From Gonocerus acuteangulatus (lineage: Eukaryota > Arthropoda > Insecta > Hemiptera > Coreidae), in assembly GCA_946811695.1 (NCBI GenBank), contig OX328124.1, positions 28,452,148-28,516,147 on the forward strand: a stretch of DNA of 64,000 bases, written 5' to 3'. Numbering within the stretch: position 1 is the stretch's first letter; each line of letters opens with the position of its first letter. Shown piece after piece: positions 56,643 to 64,000 of this stretch. Under the pieces are notes generated by a model, which made no database searches, was not told where the DNA came from, and was given only the letters and a program-made list of their open reading frames with translations. The position numbers and the translations under genes were made by a program.

Positions 56643-57462
56643 GCTTGATGTTTATTTTTCGTCGCTGTTATGATATGGACGGCATTTTTCTCCAGCGGTG
56701 GTACTCCTTCTCACTTCTTCCTGGGATATTTCGATGGGTTCATCTCCATCTTCGTCAGCCAGGTACTTGTTTCTTCCAAGGGAATGAATTTTTTTGTTTC
56801 CTAAACCCCACTTTAGAAGAAAGAAAAATAAAAAGCATGCAAGGAAGGGCATGATGAAAACGAAAGTGAAAGGAAAACGTGCAGAATCGCAAAAGAAAAC
56901 TAAGGACCTCGAACGCAACAGGCGTACGTAAGGGCCACAGGTAGAGGGTGGACGAGGGAGGAGGTGTCCTTATACTGCATAAATGCACTTGAAGGCGGTA
57001 TGTAAAGGAGAAAAAGGTGTAGGATTCCCAAGAGGGAGGTATGTGTAATGTGCTGTGTGGGGCACAGCGATAGAGGAGGAGGTAAAGCGAAAGATAGTCG
57101 GAGAGTAGAGAAAGAAGAAAGGGGAAGAAGGTCAGTCAAACTGTCTTAAGTGTCTTGGTGTCAGTGTTTAAGTGTGCTGTGATTTGTTCCTATGGTCAGC
57201 TAAAGAAACAAATCACATTTTTAAAGAAACAAATCAAATTTTTCTCGATCTGGGCGCCCTTTCTACTCTCTAGCCCCAGTATCGGCGGACCAATGGTGTT
57301 GAAGCTCCCTGTTGTAGTTGGGATTCTGTCCGTTAGTAGCGCTGATGGTATTAGGTCTTTTTTTCTCCTGTATTTTCCTCGCCGTAAGGTTTACTATGCT
57401 TGATGTTTATTTTTCGTTGCTGGGATGATATTTTTAGATTGAACGGCATTTTTCTCCGTGTT
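56643..57462. repeat. Segment bracketed by diverged 60-bp direct repeats
   Basis: GCTTGATGTTTATTTTTCGT, followed by CGCTG or TGCTG and later CGGCATTTTTCTCC, occurs at 56643-56694 and 57399-57460. Between them the plus strand is purine-rich and not AT-rich. It includes a 25-codon frame (MMKTKVKGKRAESQKKTKDL...) and a CAGGCGTACGTAAGG string that looks like a splice donor. Possible captured host exon or another insertion. Confidence 0.5.
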
Positions 57463-57520
57463 ACTTATTTTAACATATTTTTGCATAAACTAGAATGGCT
57501 GAACATAATAATACATATAT

Positions 57521-57830
57521 TCAAATAAAATATCCATGTTCTAGGGTTGTAAACATTTTTTTATGATTGAAATTTTGGAAAACATTTTGTGTTATATTGC
57601 ATTTTGTGCAAAATTTCAAAGGTTTTCCTTTACAATTAGGAACTTGACATCTCTGTTGCTTTTCTCTCTTCCGAATGAGTTGGTCCTTTCCGTCTAGCCT
57701 CACACTCTCCAACACTTAGGCTCTGGAACTTCTTGAAGCTGGTGGTCTTACCACACTCTCTCCTGCATTTGCTCCGAACATCAAATGTGTCACCGCAATC
57801 ATCCTGCTAATGTCCTTTAGGCTTTTATTT
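57521..57830 (-). pseudogene. piggyBac transposase C-terminal fragment (Cys-rich domain)
   Basis: The minus-strand frame reads KSLKDISRMIAVTHLMFGAN, then AGESVVRPPASRSSRA, a stop, then VLESVRLDGKDQLIRKREKQ and QRCQVPNCKGKPLKFCTKCN. The Cys pattern C-x4-C-x6-C-x2-C, with a preceding basic stretch, is the C-terminal Cys-rich DNA-binding domain of piggyBac transposases. The last expected Cys/His residues are altered (QNVFQNFNH). One in-frame stop breaks it. It directly abuts the N-terminal frame at about 57825, marking the internal deletion junction. Confidence 0.8.
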
Positions 57831-58199
57831 TCTTTTGGCCTTGTCTCCTATTTCACTAAAATTATAGATAACATCATATTTCTTCCGAGATAATTTTCCT
57901 TCCAATGTTTTGTTTTGGGGAAATCTTTTAATTTTTTTATTGAATACCTTATTTTTTTTAGTGGCACGATTATTTATAGGTTTCTCTTCTTCTGAGCTTG
58001 ATGAGCTGAGACATATATAATCTATGTTACCTTGTGGTTGGTCATCCGGAAGATTTAGTTCAATAGTGCCAGGAATGCCACGGACAAATGGTGGTCCCAG
58101 TTCTTCATCGTCTATTTCCTGTTGGTCCGCGTCTTCCAAGACATCTGGTGGTAATGCTAATATATCAGCTTTTATTTCTTCCGAGAATAAATAGGCCAT
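57825..58199 (-). pseudogene. piggyBac transposase N-terminal fragment
   Basis: The 124-codon frame starts MAYLFSEEIKADILALPPDV and continues LEDADQQEIDDEELGPPFVR then GIPGTIEL. This acidic N-terminus (I...I..LP...E.....IDDEEL) precedes the catalytic domain in piggyBac family proteins. A Ser/Glu run (SSSSSEEE) and a Lys-rich stretch follow. It ends at a stop at the junction with the C-terminal fragment. The DDE catalytic core, several hundred residues, is missing. Confidence 0.8.
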
Positions 58200-58640
58200 A
58201 GTATCCTCAATTGTATTGAAAACTGAAGGAATAGATGTATTCTACACATAGGAAAAATATACTCTAGTAGCAGCGTCCTATTTATGGGACAGTCGATTCA
58301 ATTGCAAACAAAAATTAGATGAAAATATATTTTTAATAAACTAAATAATATTTTCAACAGTTCTAATTCAGAAAATGAAATAAAAAGTTCCTTACCAATT
58401 TGATAGTAGGAATAAGAGACAAAGAAAATAAGGAGTTAGGGAGCAGTTGTAAAACACTGCTTTATTATCCCGCAGCTTGGAGGATACTGAAAGAGTGAGG
58501 GTCTAAACACTTGGAACTCTTAGACTGACATGTCCTGATATGATTTGAGGGTAGAGGAAAATTTCCCTGCACCTCCTAATCATGTCAGGTCATAAACAGT
58601 GACTGTCGTATAAATAGGACGCTACCACCTAATGGGTTAA

Positions 58641-58949
58641 GATAGAGCGAGTAATTATTTCATCCTTGGCAATGAAAAAAACTTTTAAAATAAGGATTAC
58701 TTTTTCCTCTGTATTCTTTTTATTTTTTTATACTAAGCCCCTGTTAAAAAGGCTAATGAGATATATGTAGAGCTAAATCTTCCTGGGATAAAAAGTCTTA
58801 CGTTTGGAGCAAAGGATTCTCCTCAAGTAGGAGTTAAGGAGAAAAAAAAGGGCTTTAACAGTCTAATTTTATGTCACACAATTAATTGTAAATTTTCTGT
58901 AAATTATAATAAAATATTAGTGTGGTGAAATTGATACAAACCTATACTG
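58641..58949. other. Unassigned spacer
   Basis: From 58915 (GTGTGGTGAAATTGATACAA) it resembles 26480, an old dispersed repeat into which element H and (TA)n are set. Confidence 0.4.
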
Positions 58950-58953
58950 CTAA

Positions 58954-58956
<3 letters not shown>

Positions 58957-59025
<69 letters not shown>
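58957..59025. repeat. (TA)n tract
   Basis: About 68 bases of alternating TA immediately left of element H. Confidence 0.97.
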
Positions 59026-59027
<2 letters not shown>

Positions 59028-59851
59028 CACGTGTCTGTCTGTTTTTCTATTTGTTTTTTCCTTATACAAATCCACACCGTTTGACCGATTTTGAATAAAC
59101 TCGATACCGTCTCCACACCGTTCGTCCGATTTTGACTAAACTCGGTACACATGTAGATCATAATCTGGAGAGTGTCGTAGACTAAGTCAAAAACGTCTTT
59201 TAACTGTCTGTAGGTATGTTCGTCTCTTATACTAATCCACACCGTTCGTCCGATTTCGACTAAACTCAGTACACATGTAGATCTCAATCTGGGGAGTGTC
59301 GTAGGCTAAGTCAAAGACGTCTTATAACTGTCTTTCTGTATGTTTGTCCCTTATACAAATCTATACCGTTCGTTCGATTATGTTTGTCCCTTATACAAAT
59401 CCACACCGTTCGTCCGATTTTGACTAAACTTGGTACACAGGTAGATCCTAATCTGGAGAGTGCCGTAAGCTAGGTCAAAAACCTCTACCAGCTGTCTGTC
59501 TGTATGTTTGTTCCCTATAAAATCAAAACCGTTCAATAGGTTTTGATCAAACTGGGCACACAGGTTGGTCTTGATCAGGGGATTGTCATAGGCCAAGTCA
59601 AAAACGTCTACCAGCTGCAATCTATGTTTTTTTTTTTTTTTTTATGAAAATCCACTCCGTTAGACCGATTTTCACGGGTGTTATAGGTTAGGTCAAAGTC
59701 GTCTAGGACTCAAAGTTGGGAGGTCACGGGTTCGAAACAGTTACAGGTTCGTGTTATTAGATTTTAATAATACTCTTTTGGTTTCTAATTTTTTTAGGCT
59801 CTTCTATATGCAGAAAGTAGGTGTAGCATGGCACGCCGGGTAACAGCTAGT
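59026..59851 (+). mobile_element. Helitron-like element H, copy 2, with internal module repeats
   Basis: It begins TCACGTGTCTGTCTGTTTTT after A and ends GGGTAACAGCTAGT within TA sequence, consistent with insertion between A and T and a CTAG end. Seven copies of a module related to CACACCGTTCGTCCGATTTT GACTAAACTCGGTACACA occur between 59068 and 59670. The best-preserved have a period of about 122-126 bp, each followed by a CTGGAGAGTGTCGTAG and TCAAAAACGTC block. There is no Rep/helicase. The terminal hairpin is weak, so the class is tentative. Confidence 0.55.
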
Positions 59852-60165
59852 ATATATTATATATTTGTCTGAGAGCGAACTAGCAAATATATAGGTATAT
59901 ATTTGACTGTTCGCACTCATTGGGCAAAGTTCGAGCCTTTGGTATTTTGACGAAACCTGCTTATAGTAGATATGAAACAAATCAATAATTTAGCCTCAGG
60001 ATCTGTTATTGAGTACTATCTTTAGCAGTGGTATGCAGTATCCGACGCCATATTATTAGTTCTGAAGTTTACCTTAATTGTGCAGTGTAATTCACCAAAA
60101 TCAGGTGTTGGTTTAATATCTGTAAGATATTTTGTAAGGGGGTTTGAATAAGCTGGTCAGTTTAG
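59852..60165. other. Unassigned spacer
   Basis: GCGAACTAGCAAATATATAG (59878-59897) resembles GAACGAGTAGACAAATATACAG at 26530, the same old repeat continuing after element H. Confidence 0.4.
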
Positions 60166-60171
60166 CAATAT

Positions 60172-60965
60172 ATGGCGGAAAACGTCTGGTACAGTTTTTT
60201 TGCAGAGAGTATAAAGGTATTTCGGGTTGATGCTATAAGTAATTTCTTTAAAACTCAATTTTTTCAGCCACAGATCAAAAGGACTTGGTACGCCCTTTGT
60301 GTCCTGAGTTTTCTGGAAAATATAAATTTTAATAAATTCATAGCATTAAATTCTTGGAGAAATCCATTTATTGAGAGATCATTAGAAGATAGAAAGAATT
60401 CAATTTTAAGGGAGTGTACAATTCTTAAAAACCAAATCACTGACACACCACCTTGGAAATGAAGGAACTTAAGGATTGACCTAACTCTAACGAAATACAA
60501 AACAACAAAACCGACTTCCACACTATTTTACAAACCCGAGAACATTATACACTTATACTGTCAGATCCAAGACTGACTCTGGAACAGGGGCAGCTGCCAT
60601 TGTGAAAGACAACATTTATCAAATTAAATTAGCAGAATTGAAGACCATATATATTGCCGAACTGACTAGAGCTCATGAAGCAGAAACTGAAAGGATCCCC
60701 ATTTGTACTGACTCGTTTAAGTTCCTTAATGTCCTTACAGAGCATTTACAGTTAATGATGACATTACCAATCAAAAATATAATTTTTTTTCTTTTGTGGG
60801 CAATGAAAGATTTCTAATAGCATCAAAAAGTATTCCTTGTTGCAAAAATACAGTGAGCTCAATAACTTGAGGTACGTACTTGTGTTCGGAATCAATCCAA
60901 TGGTCGAGATGACAACCGCAGTTATTCTAGTGGAATCTAATTTTTCTAGTGGTTGCTAAAAAATC
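60172..60965 (+). pseudogene. LINE ORF2 RNase H region, decayed
   Basis: The first frame (60172-60462) includes ENVWYSFFAESIKVFRVD and ends SWRNPFIERSLEDRKNSI then LKNQITDTPPW, a region that precedes RNase H in several insect LINEs. Then, from about 60555, SKTDSGTGAAAIVKDN, AELTRAHEAETERIPICTDS and FKFLNVLTEHLQ follow. These are the RNase H core with the second (E in AEL) and third (D in TDS) catalytic residues present and the first Asp (TDGS) changed. A degraded LRYVLVFGINPMVEM follows, where WVPSHVGIxGNE is expected. Frameshifts separate the pieces. Inactive. Confidence 0.75.
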
Positions 60966-61038
60966 AGTCTTAAGAAAAGTTTTAATTTTCGTATCAGTTT
61001 TCACTCTTCGAATGTCAAGCTGAAACATCGAAAAAAGT
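60966..61038 (+). other. PLE pseudo-LTR remnant with decayed hammerhead-like motif
   Basis: CTTCGAATGTCAAGCTGAAACATCG resembles helix II plus GAAAC of the motif at 47117. The sequence continues beyond the SINE insertion at 61234 with CCGACATTAACTAC...CGGTCAACGAT, shared with 47205-47250. Confidence 0.4.
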
Positions 61039-61233
61039 AGTTACATTTATTTTTGTTCTATTTATCTTACGGACCACCGACTTTAGGCTATTAGAACTGA
61101 CATCCATGGTGTCGCAGGAAAATTTCTCAATGGAGACTTAAAAGAGAAAAATTCTTGCTGGAGGTGGGACTCGAACCCCCATCTCCCGCATGAGTTAGCC
61201 ACTAGTCCACGGGGAGACCCAGTTACATTTATT
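61039..61233 (-). mobile_element. SINE-A copy, full length, 13-bp perfect TSD
   Basis: AGTTACATTTATT is at 61039-61051 and 61221-61233. The minus strand starts GGGTCTCCCCGTGGACTAGT, with B box GGTTCGAGTCCC. A diverged body stem and tail (TTCTAATAGCCTAAAGTCGG) follow. It interrupts a PLE-derived stretch. Confidence 0.95.
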
Positions 61234-61267
61234 ATCTGAAAAAAAGTAGTTTATTTATCCCAAGACC

Positions 61268-61640
61268 AAGCCCCGACATTAACTACATTCGCAATTCCAA
61301 CGGTCAACGATGTACCCTCAATGAACTACAAAAAATCATGTCGACCCTACTATGTAAAACGAGATTTTTTATGTTCGATAACCTTGCTCATGGATTGTGG
61401 ACGTTACGGCTTGTCGTAAATTGTTGGAACTCTAACCCCTTTAGAATAGCCTTTAATAACTTAAATAAAGTATCTAATGAGACCATTGTTAAATAAATTA
61501 CTTCGTCAGTGTTTGGAATGTGTATGTTCGCTAGTTTGATCCGATTTTCTTATTCGATAGTTTGACATGGTAGAGACGTTTTATTCATGACTATCTAGAT
61601 ATATAGTAGATTTATTCTACGCCATTCAAGATTTTTTCTG
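61268..61640 (+). repeat. Dispersed repeat R, copy 2 (uninterrupted)
   Basis: It aligns with the pieces of copy 1 at 22830-23173 and 24473-24640 and shows the sites before insertion. It contains ATTCGATAGTTTGACA, which also occurs in the 139-bp satellite monomer. Confidence 0.7.
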
Positions 61641-61689
61641 TACATTCTATATGATCCACGTGTCACAAGTTGGATTGCTTTGTGCTATA

Positions 61690-62345
61690 ATGAGATATGT
61701 ACGTGTTAGTGTAGTGTGGCCAATTCCAATCCAAGCCAGCTCGTTTAATTCTCGTATTTTGACGTCCTAGCCTGGGTGTCGTGACGAGAGAAACACTTAT
61801 CTCGCTAAAAATAACCTTTCATTAGTAGGAGGCTTCTTATTTTCGGTTGATAATGAAGTTTTAAAGTTTGCCCTCCATGTGACGCACATGCCCCACTTCA
61901 CCCTAACTAATCTGGAGTAATATCAAGTAAAACATAAATAAATAAGTATGGTATTCTGAATTATCAATTTCTTATCTCTTATCTCGGTGGTTTGTCGTTA
62001 TCATCCCCGATAGCTACCCTTGCGTCATACGTCGCCACTCCTTGATCAGGGGCATTTCCCTAGTCTTAGCCGACCTAATTCTACCCCGCCTCACAAGTCA
62101 GTGTGACTGACAGGCAGGAAAAGTTCCCCAGATGGCTGGGTATATATACACCCTCCTCATCGCCTGGGGGCTTACACACCTACGCTTGTCTCTTCCGCTT
62201 TCTCGAGGGAAATCTTGGCGACTTCAAGTTGCTCCTATGCTACACATTCATAACTTTCCTTCGCCTATGTCTCAAGGCTTGAATAAAACAAAGAACAAAA
62301 AATGCATCTGATTTCTGGGCTCTGTCGCAATATTTGAATGACAAC
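61690..62345 (+). promoter_or_regulatory. Possible solo LTR or Pol II promoter region
   Basis: The GC content rises here. GTCAGTGTGACTGAC (palindromic), GGAAAAGTTCCCC and a TATA-like GGGTATATATACACCC (62138-62153) are followed by pyrimidine-rich leader sequence. About 130 bases on is AATAAA (62283). This is the order of a retroviral-type LTR (U3 box, R, polyA signal), but clear TG...CA ends and a 5-bp TSD were not found. Confidence 0.35.
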
Positions 62346-62770
62346 AGTTTTTCTGAAAAACAAGACAAAAACGTGTGAACATTTCGGTTCGTTATTTAAA
62401 AAGTCTTCATTACATAAATAAAAACAAGAAAATAAGCGTAACTTGTGAAGTAATTATTGTAGAATATGTATAATTGATATTTCATTATTTATCAGTTGAG
62501 CAGCTTCAGGCTTTTGCTCATAAATCTGTTTTGTCAGTTCTTAGATAATAATAATAAAATATTTTTAGAAATAAATAATTAGTAGAAAAAAATATTAGTA
62601 AAAATAGATAAAACAGTAACATTACAATTAATTAATAAAACAAAGTTACTTAAAATTTGAAATATAGACTTACGTTAACGTAAAAATTTGGTTTCGTTAT
62701 TATTTCTTTAGAATGAAATCAAAGGGGAGGGGGAAGTAATGCAAAAAATAAAAAAAAAATAAAACAATAA
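62346..62770. other. Unassigned AT-rich spacer
   Basis: No supported feature. Confidence 0.4.
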
Positions 62771-62773
62771 TAA

Positions 62774-62862
62774 CAGATCTCCTCGTGGCCACCAACTTGG
62801 ATTATCATGCAGAAGATGGGGGCTCAAGACCCCCCCTCATGCCGGTGCGCCGTAAAAAAAAC
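62774..62862 (+). mobile_element. SINE-A copy with internal deletion
   Basis: GATCTCCTCGTGGCCACCAA begins the tRNA-like head and GGGGGCTCAAGACCCCCC stands in the B-box region. Then CATGCCGGTGCGCCGT joins directly to an A-rich tail. The body and most of the tail loop are missing. Confidence 0.7.
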
Positions 62863-62865
62863 AAC

Positions 62866-63665
62866 AATATCAAACCAAAAAAAAAAAAATACAACAAATA
62901 GAGGAAAAACACAAAAAATAAACATATTAATTGTAAATTAGGCAGAAATTTACATTTAAACCAATTGACGTTCAATAATAAGTATCAGGCTAAGAAAGAG
63001 AACTTCTGATATAATTGAGGTGGTAAAACCATAATATAGCTGGACATTGTCCAGTGAACAAAAACACTCCTGGTCATGTTGTACAATATTTATCCTTCCG
63101 ATTATGTTTTCTTATAGAATATTTTCACTATATTATAGCAATTTATTGAAGCCCAAGTTAACTCTTGTAATGTTATGAACCATAATAAATATATTTTTTC
63201 TTCTAAAAAACATTGAAGTTTTTATTGCCTTACAAAGTTACTTGTGTTGAATTATATTGTAGGTAATACAAATTGTATGAAAATGGCCGAGAATTTATTA
63301 AGAGTTTAGCCATAAAAAATAACATCTTAAATTAAATATTTCAAGGACTTACGAAGCTTATGCTTTCTGACGTTCTAAACGAATTTTGTATATTGTCAAA
63401 GTCCTGTTTAACGGGAGTGGTATATTTTTTTCGTTGTTGATAAAAGGGAATAAGTTAGCCTGAATGTTTTCTTATCTTTCTGGGCCTCATTGAGCCGCCG
63501 GAACGAGCCGTCTTCTCTGATAACAAGCCTTCATCAACTTTATAAACTTTAAATCCTTCATTCTATTCCTCATCATTTTTTCATTCATCCTTTTTTTTCA
63601 TCCTTAATTATTTATGTTCATATGCGGTTATGTTTCAGTTCAACATTTTGTTATTCGTTTTGGCG
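62866..63665. other. Unassigned AT-rich spacer
   Basis: No recognised gene or repeat. Confidence 0.4.
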
Positions 63666-64000
63666 TTATTCCACCCCAAAGTCTATTTTAACACAGCAGT
63701 CCCGTCCGTCAGTTATTCCACCCCAAGGTCTATTTTAACACAGCAGTCCCGTCCGTCAGTTATTCCACCCCAAGGACTATTTTAACACAGCAGTCCCGTC
63801 CGTCAGTTATTCCACCCCAAGGTCTATTTTAACACAGCAGTCCCGTCCGTCAGTTATTCCACCCCAAGGTCTATTTTAACACAGCAGTCCCGTCCGTCAG
63901 TTATTCCACCCCAAGGTCTATTTTAACACAGCAATCCCGTCCGTCAGTTATTCCACCCCAAGGTCTATTTTAACACAGCAGTCCCGTCCGTCAGTTATTC
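63666..64000. repeat. 47-bp tandem array running off the window edge
   Basis: The unit TTATTCCACCCCAAGGTCTA, then TTTTAACACAGCAGTCCCGT, then CCGTCAG repeats about seven times. Copies are nearly identical, with single changes (AAAGTC, AAGGAC, GCAATC). The array continues past 64000. Confidence 0.97.

Larger units (their letters stand above)
56411..58640 (-). mobile_element. Internally deleted piggyBac-like element, TTAA TSD
   Basis: TTAA is at 56411-56414 and 58637-58640, the usual piggyBac target. The ends are CCCATTAAGTAGCC and the inverse of CCCATTAGGTGGTAGC. An inner inverted pair related to GACTGTCGTATAAATAGGAC lies at 58266-58293 and 58604-58630. Two transposase remnants are on the minus strand. 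Total length is 2222 bp, but the catalytic region is gone and about 750 bp of foreign-looking sequence (56700-57400) sits in the 3' part. Confidence 0.9.

Noticed and set aside
59027..59620. Two minus-strand frames with repeated FSQNRTNGV-like words
   Set aside because: They are antisense readings of the repeated module of element H.
62090..62160. A complete LTR retrotransposon
   Set aside because: No paired LTR, primer-binding site, gag or pol sequence was found near the TATA-like segment.

Overview
The window is AT-rich eukaryotic DNA with no complete protein-coding gene. It looks like a repeat-dense intergenic or heterochromatic segment of an arthropod genome, most likely an insect. That rests on Jockey/I-type LINE RNase H tails, Penelope-like GIY-YIG endonuclease fragments, tRNA-derived SINEs, piggyBac, hAT and Harbinger relics, and very many (TA)n tracts. 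I cannot name the species. No rRNA, CRISPR array or convincing functional tRNA gene was seen; the tRNA-like stretches are SINE heads.

Layout. 1-5.0 kb: a hAT foldback element, a tRNA-Ser-like SINE, and a Penelope-like (PLE) fragment inserted at the end of a second hAT element. 5.4-8.4 kb: a SINE and a decayed LINE. 8.6-9.8 kb: a 52-bp tandem array carrying a truncated SINE that was amplified with it. 10-15.9 kb: SINEs, a 60-bp tandem array and a (TA)n-centred inverted-repeat element. 16.7-17.6 kb: a 5'-truncated LINE with target-site duplications (TSDs). 18.5-24.5 kb: PLE pieces, one split by a Harbinger-like element, plus a retroposon and a hAT element stuffed with SINEs. 26.5-29.3 kb: a hAT element, a LINE reverse-transcriptase tail, a PLE inverted pair and SINEs. 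30.65-31.28 kb: a 630-bp palindrome. 34.5-36 kb: a Helitron-like element and a 43-bp mini-SINE. 36.45-46.9 kb: a satellite of 139/149-bp monomers with 2.3-2.6 kb higher-order duplications. 47-53.5 kb: a hammerhead-like PLE remnant, a tandem duplication, (TA)n elements, a small 8-bp-TSD transposon and a GC-rich hairpin. 54-58.6 kb: a LINE, a SINE and a deleted piggyBac. 59-64 kb: a Helitron-like element, a LINE RNase H remnant, SINEs, a promoter or LTR-like stretch, and a 47-bp tandem array running off the edge.

Three tRNA-derived SINE families recur. I call them SINE-A (tail stem-loop CGGCGC...GCGCCG), SINE-B (about 330 bp) and SINE-C (tRNA-Ser/Leu-like head). These names are mine. Many insertions keep clear TSDs, so their boundaries can be set from the sequence alone.

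The most interesting signals are: (1) repeated insertion of only the roughly 31-nt SINE-A tail stem-loop, always cut at the base of the stem; (2) several hammerhead-ribozyme-like motifs in PLE fragments, with an extra purine before helix II; (3) a 10.4-kb satellite with mosaic higher-order structure that shares a 16-mer with a dispersed repeat; (4) a roughly 30-nt module, GTCCGATTTTGATGAAACTT-like, that accompanies (TA)n tracts in two otherwise different element families.
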